Shown here one piece after another: positions 4,973-11,078 of a DNA stretch of 11,078 bases. A program made the translations under genes and the position numbers. The DNA is taken from positions 1-11,078 of the forward strand of contig PWWF01000101.1 of assembly GCA_003561595.1 (NCBI GenBank), read 5' to 3'. The notes beneath the pieces were generated by a model, which was not told the origin of the DNA, did no database searches, and was given only the letters and a program-made list of their open reading frames with translations. The stretch's first letter is position 1, and each line of letters opens with the position of its first letter. This stretch comes from Paracoccaceae bacterium. GTDB lineage: Bacteria > Pseudomonadota > Alphaproteobacteria > Rhodobacterales > Rhodobacteraceae.

Positions 4973-6946
4973 ATGATTGTCGAGCTTGGACATTACGCCC
5001 TGATCGTGGCCTTTGCCGTCGCCCTGGCGCAGGCCATAATCCCGCTGATTGGTGCCCACAAAGGATGGCGCGACTGGATGGTCATTGCCAACCCCATGGC
5101 GACCACGCAATTCCTGCTGATCGCCTTCAGCTATTCTGCGCTGACCTATGCCTTCATCGTGTCCGATTTCTCGGTCGAGCTGGTGGTGAACAACTCCCAC
5201 ACACTCAAGCCACTGATCTACAAGATCACGGGCGTCTGGGGCAATCACGAAGGCTCGCTTCTGCTATGGGTGCTGACGCTGACGCTGTTCGGTGCCTGTG
5301 CAGCGTGGTTCGGCGGCAATCTGCCCGCATCGCTGCAGGCGCGGGTGCTGGCGGTGCAATCGGCGATCACGGCGGCCTTTATCGCCTTCACGATCTTCAC
5401 CTCCAACCCGTTTACGCGGCTGGCCTCGCCGCCCTTTGACGGCACGGACCTGAACCCGCTGTTGCAGGACCCCGGCCTCGCGTTCCACCCGCCATTTCTG
5501 TATCTGGGCTATGTCGGGCTTTCGATGTCCTTCAGCTTCGCGCTGGCGGCGCTGATCGAGGGGCGGGTTGATGCGGCATGGGGCCGCTGGGTGCGCCCCT
5601 GGACGCTGGCCGCCTGGGTGTTCCTGACCATCGGTATCGCAACAGGGTCGTGGTGGGCCTATTACGAGCTTGGCTGGGGCGGGTTCTGGTTCTGGGACCC
5701 GGTCGAGAATGCGTCGCTCATGCCGTGGCTGTTTGCCGCCGCCCTTCTGCACTCGGCCATCGTGGTGGAAAAGCGCGAGACGCTGAAAAGCTGGACGATC
5801 CTGCTGGCGATCCTGGGCTTCGGGTTCTCGCTGATGGGCACATTCATCGTGCGCTCGGGGCTGTTGACCTCTGTCCACGCCTTCGCGATGGACCCCGAAC
5901 GCGGGGTGTTCATCCTGATGATCCTCGCGGCCTTTATGGGCGGCGCGCTGACGCTGTTTGCCTTCCGCGCCCCGGTGCTGGAGGCCAAGGGCGTGTTCTC
6001 GACCGTCAGCCGCGAATCGGCGCTGGTGATCAACAATGTGCTGCTGGCGGTGTCGAGTTTCGTCATCTTCATCGGCACGATGTGGCCGCTCTTTGCCGAG
6101 ATGCTGTTCGACCGGGTGCTGTCCGTCGGCCCGCCGTTTTTCAACATGGCCTTCACCCCCTTCATGGTCGCGCTGGCGATGGTGCTGCCCATCGGGGCCA
6201 TGCTGCCCTGGAAGCGTGGCAACCTGTCCCGCACGATGCGCCCGCTCTGGGGGCTGGCGGTGTTTTCGGTCGCGATGGGGGCCGTGACATGGGCGCTGCA
6301 GACCGGCAATTCGCCATTGGTCCCCATCGGGCTGGCGCTGGCAGTCTGGGTTGTTCTGGGGTCCTGCGCCGATCTGTGGTCGCGCACCGGGCGCGGTGAT
6401 GTGACAGGCCGCCTGCGCCGCCTGACACGGCTGCCGCGCGCCGATTGGGGCAAGGCCACGGCCCATGCGGGCTTGGGCATTTCGGTCTTTGCCGTCGCCT
6501 CGCTCATGGGGTGGGAGACCGAGGATATTCGCGTCGTCCAGATCGGGGAAAGCTATGACAAGGGTGCCTATACCCTGACGCTGGATTCGGTGGATCGTGT
6601 GCAAGGGCCGAACTACACCTCGACCATGGCCACGATCTCGGCCGAGCGCGATGGCCGCCATGTCACGACGCTTTACCCCGAAAAGCGGTTCTACCCGATT
6701 GCAGGCATGCCCACGACGCAGGCCGCCATCGATTACGGTATCTGGCGCGATCTGTATATCACGCTGGGTGACCCGCAGGATAACGGGGGCTGGGCCGTGC
6801 GCACCTATATCAAGCCCTTTGCGAACTGGCTGTGGTTCGGGTCTGCACTGATGGCTCTGGGTGGTTTGCTCAGCCTGTCGGACCGGCGCTACCGCGTCGC
6901 GGCAGGCGCGGCCAAACAGCCACGCGGCGCGGTGCCAGCGGAATGA
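4973..6946 (+). CDS. ccmF: Cytochrome c haem lyase subunit CcmF
   Basis: Large inner-membrane protein that takes haem from CcmE and attaches it to apocytochrome c (System I maturation). It is 657 residues, normal length, with many hydrophobic membrane segments. The WWD haem-handling motif is at 235-251 (GWGGFWFWDPVENASLM region). Four conserved histidines are present: His172 (FHPPFLYLG), His260, His302 and His498, in line with the E. coli CcmF haem-ligand histidines; all are intact. A periplasmic domain (about 515-615) precedes a last membrane segment (about 617-635). ATG 4973 has AGAGGA about 11 bases upstream. It overlaps ccmH by ATGA. In most alphaproteobacteria ccmF directly follows ccmE; here ccmE lies 1.8 kb downstream on the opposite strand. 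Confidence 0.98.
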   Translation: MIVELGHYALIVAFAVALAQAIIPLIGAHKGWRDWMVIANPMATTQFLLIAFSYSALTYAFIVSDFSVELVVNNSHTLKPLIYKITGVWGNHEGSLLLWVLTLTLFGACAAWFGGNLPASLQARVLAVQSAITAAFIAFTIFTSNPFTRLASPPFDGTDLNPLLQDPGLAFHPPFLYLGYVGLSMSFSFALAALIEGRVDAAWGRWVRPWTLAAWVFLTIGIATGSWWAYYELGWGGFWFWDPVENASLMPWLFAAALLHSAIVVEKRETLKSWTILLAILGFGFSLMGTFIVRSGLLTSVHAFAMDPERGVFILMILAAFMGGALTLFAFRAPVLEAKGVFSTVSRESALVINNVLLAVSSFVIFIGTMWPLFAEMLFDRVLSVGPPFFNMAFTPFMVALAMVLPIGAMLPWKRGNLSRTMRPLWGLAVFSVAMGAVTWALQTGNSPLVPIGLALAVWVVLGSCADLWSRTGRGDVTGRLRRLTRLPRADWGKATAHAGLGISVFAVASLMGWETEDIRVVQIGESYDKGAYTLTLDSVDRVQGPNYTSTMATISAERDGRHVTTLYPEKRFYPIAGMPTTQAAIDYGIWRDLYITLGDPQDNGGWAVRTYIKPFANWLWFGSALMALGGLLSLSDRRYRVAAGAAKQPRGAVPAE

Positions 6947-7407
6947 GGGGGCTGCGCACACTCCTCGCCGCCGCCGCGCTGGCATTCGCCCTGCCCGCAT
7001 ATGCGGTCGAGCCCGACGAGATACTGGATGATCCGGTGCTGGAGCAGCGGGCGCGCGATATCTCGGCGGGTCTGCGCTGTCTGGTTTGCCGCAATGAATC
7101 CATCGACGAATCGAATGCCGATCTGGCGCGGGACATGCGGCTTCTGGTACGCGAACGGTTGGTCGAGGGCGACAGCGATACCGAGGTGCTGACCTTTATC
7201 ACCGACCGCTACGGCGAATATGTCCTGCTGCGCCCCACAACCGACGGCATCAACGTGATCCTGTGGATCGCAGCGCCTGTCTTGTTCCTGATCGCCCTGG
7301 GGTCGGCGCTGGTGTATCTGCGCAGGCGCGACACTGCGCCCGAACCCACGGGCGAGGGGCTGAGCGCGGAGGAACAGAAGCGCTTGCAGGAACTTCTGAG
7401 AGACTGA
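6943..7407 (+). CDS. ccmH: Cytochrome c maturation thioreductase CcmH (CycL-type, N-terminal domain only)
   Basis: Periplasmic membrane-anchored thiol-disulfide protein that reduces the CxxCH motif of apocytochrome c before haem attachment, working with CcmF. It is 154 residues: signal peptide 1-21 (cleavage probably after AYA), active-site LRCLVCRN with Cys46 and Cys49, SIDESNADLARDMR (53-66), one membrane helix (about 104-126) and a short cytoplasmic tail. It lacks the TPR domain of the long E. coli CcmH, as is normal in alphaproteobacteria where CcmI is separate. The usual Gln after CxxC is Arg50 here, a mild departure. The start ATG overlaps the ccmF stop by four bases (ATGA), indicating translational coupling; longer frames upstream lie inside ccmF and lack the signal peptide. 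Confidence 0.96.
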   Translation: MRGLRTLLAAAALAFALPAYAVEPDEILDDPVLEQRARDISAGLRCLVCRNESIDESNADLARDMRLLVRERLVEGDSDTEVLTFITDRYGEYVLLRPTTDGINVILWIAAPVLFLIALGSALVYLRRRDTAPEPTGEGLSAEEQKRLQELLRD

Positions 7408-7429
7408 CGCACCGTCCGGGCTTTTCCTT

Positions 7430-7446
7430 TGGCGCGGCGCGCGCCA
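7430..7446 (+). other. Small GC hairpin in the ccmH-enoyl-CoA hydratase gap
   Basis: TGGCGCG (7430-7436) and CGCGCCA (7440-7446) form a 7-bp stem with a 3-base loop in the 68-bp gap. There is no T-tract after it, so it is not a typical terminator. It could protect ccmFH mRNA ends or reduce read-through into the next gene, or be incidental. Confidence 0.3.
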
Positions 7447-7475
7447 TGGTGGCGCAACGCAACCCGGAGAGGCCC

Positions 7476-8252
7476 ATGGACTACGACACGCTCAGCACAA
7501 GCGAGATTGACGGCGTGGGGGTGATCACCCTCAACCGGCCCGAAGTGATGAACGCGCTGAACAAGCAGATGCGCGCAGAACTCACCCATGCGCTGGAAGA
7601 TATCGGCAGCCGCGCGCGCGTGCTGGTGCTGACCGGGGCCGGGCGGGCATTCTGTTCGGGGCAGGATCTGGGCGATGGCGGCAATGCCACCCAGATCGAT
7701 CTGGAACGCACCCTGCGCGAGGAATACGAGCCCATGCTGCGCGCCATCTATGACGCGCCAGTGCCGGTGATCGCTGCCGTCAATGGCTCTGCCGCGGGGG
7801 CCGGGGCAAATCTGGCCCTGGCGGCAGATGTGGTGATCGCGGCGGAATCCGCCAGTTTCATCCAGGCCTTTACCCGGATCGGCCTGATCCCGGATGCGGG
7901 CGGCACATGGTTCCTGCCGCGCCAGATCGGGTTTGCGCGGGCCATGGGCACGATGCTCTTTGCCGACAAGATCACCGCCCGGCAGGCCGAGGGCTGGGGC
8001 ATGATCTGGGAAGCCGTGCCTGACGATGCCTTTCTGCTGCACTGGCAGCAACGCGCCCGCGCGCTTGCCGATGGCCCGACCGTCGCCTATCGCAATATCC
8101 GCCGCGCCCTGCGCAAAAGCCTGGCCAACACGCTGGACGGGCAGTTGCAACTGGAAGCCCAGCTACAGGCCGAAGCAGGCAAGACGCGTGATTTCCGCGA
8201 AGGGGTGCTGGCATTCCTGGAAAAACGCCCCGCGCAGTTCGAAGGGCGCTGA
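7476..8252 (+). CDS. PaaG-like enoyl-CoA hydratase/isomerase (crotonase family)
   Basis: A 258-residue cytoplasmic crotonase-fold enzyme acting on acyl-CoA thioesters. Oxyanion-hole segments are GRAFCSGQDL (56-65) and NGSAAGAGANLAL (103-115). The segment GLIPDAGGTWFLPR (136-149) carries Asp140, matching the catalytic Asp of PaaG, and the WGMIWEAV motif and the C-terminal DFREGVLAFLEKR segment also strongly resemble PaaG (ring-1,2-epoxyphenylacetyl-CoA isomerase). No other phenylacetate genes are nearby, so the substrate is uncertain and a general 2,3-enoyl-CoA isomerase or hydratase is equally possible. ATG 7476 is preceded by GGAGAGG (7466-7472); an in-frame ATG at 7446 is less likely. It lies 68 bp after ccmH, probably co-transcribed. 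Confidence 0.92.
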   Translation: MDYDTLSTSEIDGVGVITLNRPEVMNALNKQMRAELTHALEDIGSRARVLVLTGAGRAFCSGQDLGDGGNATQIDLERTLREEYEPMLRAIYDAPVPVIAAVNGSAAGAGANLALAADVVIAAESASFIQAFTRIGLIPDAGGTWFLPRQIGFARAMGTMLFADKITARQAEGWGMIWEAVPDDAFLLHWQQRARALADGPTVAYRNIRRALRKSLANTLDGQLQLEAQLQAEAGKTRDFREGVLAFLEKRPAQFEGR

Positions 8253-8284
8253 CCCGCCTGCGATTATGCCCCGCGCATGAAACA

Positions 8285-8308
8285 GCACGCGCCCGGTCAG
8301 GCGCGTGC
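8285..8308. terminator. Terminator between convergent enoyl-CoA hydratase and glycine-zipper genes
   Basis: GCACGCGCC (8285-8293) and GGCGCGTGC (8300-8308) form a perfect 9-bp stem with a 6-base loop, 32 bases after the hydratase stop and 23 bases beyond the stop of the minus-strand gene. On the minus strand the stem is followed by TGTTTC; the plus side lacks a T-tract. It is best placed to end the lipoprotein transcript and perhaps also ccmFH-ech. Confidence 0.65.
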
Positions 8309-8331
8309 CACTATCTGCATGCTCAGGGTCT

Positions 8332-8547
8332 TCAGCGTGGCGGGGCTTGTGTGCTGCCACCGATGGCCGTACCGACAGCCGCACCACCAAGAATGGCAGC
8401 CGTGTTGCCACGGCCCTGCCCGATCTGAGTGCCGACTGCCGCGCCGGCAAGACCGCCGGTTGCCGCGTTGATCTGCGGATCATTCGTGCAGGCCGACAGT
8501 GTGACGACGCCGGCTGCCAGCACAGCCGCAACGGGTGCTATCTTCAT
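8332..8547 (-). CDS. Small glycine-zipper outer-membrane-type lipoprotein
   Basis: A 71-residue predicted lipoprotein. The signal peptide is MKIAPVAAVL and onward, with lipobox LSAC and Cys20 as the lipidated residue. A Gly/Ala-rich glycine-zipper segment follows (about 32-65, with GGLAGAAVGTQIG and LGGAAVGTAIGG), resembling OsmB/Rick_17kDa-like short lipoproteins. Residue +2 is Thr, not Asp, which favours the outer membrane by E. coli rules. The exact role is unknown; relatives are often envelope-stress or osmotic-response proteins. ATG 8547 has AAGGAA upstream at good spacing; the frame extends to 8574 without support. Convergent with the hydratase, and preceded by a 178-bp region with tandem repeats. 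Confidence 0.85.
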   Translation of the reverse strand: MKIAPVAAVLAAGVVTLSACTNDPQINAATGGLAGAAVGTQIGQGRGNTAAILGGAAVGTAIGGSTQAPPR

Positions 8548-8663
8548 CTTGTTCTTCCTTTTCAGATTAGTCACGCATGGATCCGGGGCCGGATGATGGC
8601 GCCCATATACGGGTTAACGCGCGCTTTCGCAGAAGGTTTCAATAACTAACTTGTGCAAACGCC

Positions 8664-8696
8664 ATCCGTGATCAAACTGTGACCGATCCGTGATCA
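8664..8696. repeat. Tandem 11-bp repeat ATCCGTGATCA upstream of the lipoprotein gene
   Basis: ATCCGTGATCA occurs at 8664-8674 and 8686-8696, 22 bp apart (two helical turns), so both copies face the same side of the DNA. The second is part of the palindrome GTGATCAC (8690-8697). The repeat lies between ccmE and the lipoprotein gene, 117-149 bases upstream of the latter's start. Candidate operator for a dimer binding in tandem; no matching regulator family recognised. Confidence 0.55.
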
Positions 8697-8725
8697 CACC
8701 CCGGCGCGATCAGTGCCTGAAATGA

Positions 8726-9175
8726 TCAGCTTTGCGGGTCCGGCCCGCGCCATTCGCCCTGCTCGCGCAGCGCTTCCATGACCTCGCGGGGCATGTAGGT
8801 CTCATCATGCTTGGCCAGCACTTCCTGCGCCTGAAACACGCCATCCACGAATCGCCCGGTGCTGACCGTGCCCTCATTCTCGGTGAACAGATCGGGCAGG
8901 ATACCGCGATAACGCACCTCGACCGACGCGGCCCCATCGGTCACCCGAAAGCTGACAGTATCGGATTGCCCGCGCTGGATCGAGCCCGCCTCGACCAACC
9001 CGCCAATGCGAAACACCTCATTCGGCGAGGGGGTCTCGGCAAGCACCTGCGAGGGCGAGCGAAAGAAATTGATCCCGTCGCGCATGGCATAGCCGATCAG
9101 CGCAGTGGACAGCGCCAGCGCCACGGCCGCGACCGTGATGACCTGAATACGGCGGGTTTTCTTCAGACTTTTCAT
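8726..9175 (-). CDS. ccmE: Periplasmic haem chaperone CcmE
   Basis: Membrane-anchored periplasmic chaperone that binds haem covalently and hands it to CcmF. It is 149 residues: a basic N-terminus (KSLKKTRR), a single membrane anchor (about 10-30), then an OB-fold beta-barrel domain including EVFRIGGLVEAGS (53-65), VEVRYRGILPDLF (86-98) and the haem-binding motif VLAKHDETYMP (119-129). His123 is the covalent haem ligand and Tyr127 the axial ligand, as in E. coli His130/Tyr134. ATG 9175 has GTGAGGA upstream. It lies 12 bp after argC on the same strand, in an operon with it, and is not followed by ccmF as is usual. Confidence 0.97.
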   Translation of the reverse strand: MKSLKKTRRIQVITVAAVALALSTALIGYAMRDGINFFRSPSQVLAETPSPNEVFRIGGLVEAGSIQRGQSDTVSFRVTDGAASVEVRYRGILPDLFTENEGTVSTGRFVDGVFQAQEVLAKHDETYMPREVMEALREQGEWRGPDPQS

Positions 9176-9187
9176 CGTTTCCTCACC

Positions 9188-10216
9188 TTACGGAAAGAGC
9201 GGTGCCCCCATCAGGCCCGCTGTCTCTTCCAGCCCCAGCATCAGGTTCGCGTTCTGTATGGCCTGCCCGCTGGACCCTTTGCACAGGTTATCCAGCGCGC
9301 CAATCACCAGCGCCCGACCGGGCACGCGATCCCCGACGACCCCGATATGCACGAAATTGGACCCGCGCACATCATGAGTCGACGGCGTTGTGCCAAAAGG
9401 TAGCACGCAGATCATTGATTCAGCGCAATACCGGGCCTGCAAAATGTCGTGAATGCGCGCGGCGTCCCCATCCAGCCACGCGCTCGCAAGGATACCGCGG
9501 TTGAACGGCACCAGATGCGGGGTGAACTGGATGCGCACAGGCCGCCCCGCGAGCGCCGAGAATTCCTGATCGAACTCGCCCAGATGCCGATGCGTGCCAC
9601 CCACGGCATAGGCATGGCTGCCCTCGGACAGTTCGGCATGGAGCAGATTCTCCTTGAGCGCACGCCCGGCACCCGAGACGCCGCATTTCAGATCGAGGAT
9701 GATGCGGTCGAGATCGATCCCCCCGGCCTCGATCAGCGGGCGCAGGATGTACTGGCCGGTCGCAGCGTTGCAGCCCGTGCCCGCAACCAGCCGCGCGGCG
9801 CGAATCTCTTCGCGGTAGAACTCGGTCAGACCATAGACGGCCTCTTGCTGCAATTCGGGGGCGGCATGGGGCTTGCCATACCATGCCTCGTAATCCGCCG
9901 GGTCGCGCAGCCGGAAATCGGCAGACAGATCCACGATTTTCAGATCGCGCGGCAGATCCTTGATCACCGCCTGGCTGGTCGCATGCGGCAACGCACAGAA
10001 GGCCAGATCGATCTGCGCGAAATCCACATCCTCGATCCGGGTCAGATCCGGCAGATCGAGATGGCGCAGAAACGGAAAGACCTGCGCCATGGGCTGCCCG
10101 GCCTTGCGCTCTCCTGTCAGCGCGGCAATGCGGAATTCGGGATGGGTGGCGATCAGGCGCACCAGTTCGGCGCCAGTATAGCCCGAAGCGCCCAGAATTG
10201 CGATGGATTTGGTCAT
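9188..10216 (-). CDS. argC: N-acetyl-gamma-glutamyl-phosphate reductase
   Basis: Third enzyme of arginine biosynthesis, reducing N-acetylglutamyl-5-phosphate with NADPH to the semialdehyde in the cytoplasm. It is 342 residues, usual for type 1 ArgC. An N-terminal Rossmann motif is seen in [13 protein letters not shown] (6-18). The catalytic cysteine is Cys149 in [23 protein letters not shown] and [11 protein letters not shown] are family motifs in the C-terminal half. Start chosen as ATG 10216, preceded by AGGAGAG five bases away; a GTG at 10222 abuts that ribosome site and leaves no spacer. Downstream of murI by 82 bp and upstream of ccmE by 12 bp on the same strand, likely one transcript. 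Confidence 0.97.
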   Translation of the reverse strand: MTKSIAILGASGYTGAELVRLIATHPEFRIAALTGERKAGQPMAQVFPFLRHLDLPDLTRIEDVDFAQIDLAFCALPHATSQAVIKDLPRDLKIVDLSADFRLRDPADYEAWYGKPHAAPELQQEAVYGLTEFYREEIRAARLVAGTGCNAATGQYILRPLIEAGGIDLDRIILDLKCGVSGAGRALKENLLHAELSEGSHAYAVGGTHRHLGEFDQEFSALAGRPVRIQFTPHLVPFNRGILASAWLDGDAARIHDILQARYCAESMICVLPFGTTPSTHDVRGSNFVHIGVVGDRVPGRALVIGALDNLCKGSSGQAIQNANLMLGLEETAGLMGAPLFP

Positions 10217-10262
10217 GGTCACTCTCCTGATACGTCACGCGGCGGGGCTGATCGCTCAAGCG

Positions 10263-10294
10263 CTCCGCGCGGGAGTATTTTTGGCAAGATGAAG
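10263..10294. repeat. Candidate Rhodobacteraceae dispersed intergenic element
   Basis: In the 82-bp murI-argC gap the plus strand reads CTCCGCGCGGGAG, a short hairpin (CTCC/GGAG), then TATTTTTGGCAAGATGAAG. I recall very similar strings (GGGAGTATTTTTGGCAAG with small variations after a GC hairpin) between genes in many Rhodobacter and Roseobacter genomes. In this window it occurs once. On the plus strand it resembles a weak terminator (hairpin plus TATTTTT), but the flanking genes run minus. The family assignment is from memory and unverified. Confidence 0.45.
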
Positions 10295-10298
10295 AAGC

Positions 10299-11078
10299 TC
10301 AGGCTGCGCGAAAGCTGATCTGTCGTCGCAGGAACTGCGTGGCCTTGCGCGAGACATTGACCGGCACGCCCGAGGTCAGAAACGCCGCCTCTTGCCCTGG
10401 CCCCAGCATTTCGGGGCGGCGCTTGAGGTAGTCGTCCAGCGAGGCCGCGACCAGATCGGGCTGGGAATAGACTGCGACCTGCGGGCCCAGCGCCTCGCGA
10501 AAGACCTGTTCGACCAGCGGATAATGCGTGCAGCCCAGAACGGCGGCCTCTGGCCGGGGCATCCGGCGCAAGAGCGCCTCGACATGGGAATGGACCAGCG
10601 CTTCGGCCAGTTGCATGTCGCCCTGTTCGATTGCATCGACCACGCCAGCACAGGGCTGCGCCTCGACATCCACACCGATGGCGCGAAAGGCCAGTTCGCG
10701 CTGAAAGGCGCGGCTGGAGACTGTGGCGGGGGTGGCGAAGAGGGCCACATGCTTTACGGCGACTTCGCGCGGGGGAGAGTTGTCACCCCATTGGCGTTCG
10801 GTCAGCGCCTCGATCAGGGGCACGAACACGCCCAGCACGCGCTTGTTCTCGGGCACCCAGGTTTCCTGCATCCGTTTCAGTGCGGCGGCAGAGGCCGTGT
10901 TGCAGGCAAGGATTACCAGATCGCAGCCATCCGCCCACAGCCGTTCGACCCCGGCGCAGGTCAGCGCGAAGATGTCATCGGCATCGCGCACGCCGTAGGG
11001 TGTATGCGCATTGTCGCCCAGATAGACAAAGGGCACATCGGGCAACCGGTTGGTCAGCGCGCCCAGAACCGTCAGCCC
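10299..11078 (-). CDS. murI: Glutamate racemase, N-terminus beyond the window
   Basis: Interconverts L- and D-glutamate in the cytoplasm, supplying D-Glu for peptidoglycan. The 259 visible residues are in frame to base 11078; the first visible residues, GLTVL, match the family N-terminus after FDSGLGG, so only about 10 residues with the start codon are cut off by the window. Catalytic cysteines are both present: LACNTASAA (visible Cys59) and LGCTHYPLV (visible Cys183). [13 protein letters not shown] is the substrate-binding segment. A TTG at 11045 is just an internal codon, not the start. The C-terminal Arg-rich end ([10 protein letters not shown]) is ordinary. First known gene of the murI-argC-ccmE series on this strand. 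Confidence 0.96.
   Translation of the reverse strand, partial: GLTVLGALTNRLPDVPFVYLGDNAHTPYGVRDADDIFALTCAGVERLWADGCDLVILACNTASAAALKRMQETWVPENKRVLGVFVPLIEALTERQWGDNSPPREVAVKHVALFATPATVSSRAFQRELAFRAIGVDVEAQPCAGVVDAIEQGDMQLAEALVHSHVEALLRRMPRPEAAVLGCTHYPLVEQVFREALGPQVAVYSQPDLVAASLDDYLKRRPEMLGPGQEAAFLTSGVPVNVSRKATQFLRRQISFRAA

Noticed and set aside
5264..7000. 578-codon minus-strand open frame opposite ccmF
   Set aside because: Low-complexity Arg/His/Gln/Pro-rich translation with no recognisable domain, fully explained by the codon bias of ccmF on the other strand.
7209..8150. 313-codon minus-strand open frame opposite ccmH and the enoyl-CoA hydratase
   Set aside because: Antisense shadow without domain or ribosome site; the plus strand carries clear conserved proteins.
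8678..8698. CRP-like TGTGA...TCACA pair
   Set aside because: The half-sites are 11 bases apart rather than 6; the tandem ATCCGTGATCA repeat describes the region better.
10217..10222. GTG start for argC two codons upstream
   Set aside because: It abuts the Shine-Dalgarno sequence with no spacer, whereas ATG at 10216 has five bases.
1..11078. tRNA, rRNA, CRISPR array, insertion sequence, riboswitch or phage genes
   Set aside because: I looked on both strands of the intergenic regions and saw no cloverleaf, regular repeat-spacer array, transposase or recombinase motif, or known riboswitch core.

Overview
The window is high-GC, single-chromosome-type DNA from an alphaproteobacterium, almost certainly of the Rhodobacteraceae/Paracoccaceae group (Rhodobacter/Roseobacter relatives). 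This rests on the divergent hemC/hemE pair, an FYDLN-acid (TIGR02300) protein, the grouping of murI, argC and ccm genes, and codon use that is GC-rich at third positions throughout. I see no rRNA, tRNA, CRISPR array, insertion sequence, phage gene or plasmid gene. The genes are housekeeping genes packed tightly on both strands.

Layout. 1-1908: hemC (minus, C-terminus outside the window) and hemE (plus) diverge from a 107-bp intergenic region holding a TGT-N12-ACA palindrome, the signature of the photosynthesis repressor PpsR/CrtJ. hemE ends in a perfect 12-bp hairpin shared with a convergent secreted FAS1 (fasciclin) gene. 1926-3047: the FAS1 gene and the FYDLN-acid gene, both minus, separated by a terminator. 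3200-4775: a YgjP-type zinc metallopeptidase (plus) whose 3' end overlaps a minus-strand pair, an ABM-fold small protein and the 2H RNA ligase/phosphodiesterase ThpR. 4973-8252: ccmF, ccmH and a PaaG-like enoyl-CoA hydratase/isomerase on the plus strand. 8332-11078: a small glycine-zipper lipoprotein, ccmE, argC and murI (N-terminus outside the window), all minus.

How the genes work together. hemC and hemE supply consecutive parts of the tetrapyrrole route (hydroxymethylbilane, then coproporphyrinogen III), which feeds haem and, in phototrophs, bacteriochlorophyll. ccmE, ccmF and ccmH are the periplasmic haem chaperone, the haem lyase and the apocytochrome thioreductase of System I cytochrome c maturation. 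ArgC (arginine synthesis) and MurI (D-glutamate for peptidoglycan) are housekeeping enzymes sharing the ccmE transcription unit.

Points worth a second look: the PpsR-type site between hemC and hemE, which suggests a photosynthetic organism or one with a phototrophic ancestor; ccmF-ccmH-ech pointing toward ccmE instead of following it, best explained by an in-place inversion; a 9-bp box CGGATCGGT placed almost symmetrically in the two arms of the ABM/ccmF divergent promoter and again upstream of the lipoprotein gene; and GATC-rich tandem repeats between ccmE and the lipoprotein gene. I found no convincing new multi-gene system. The novelty here is regulatory and organisational.
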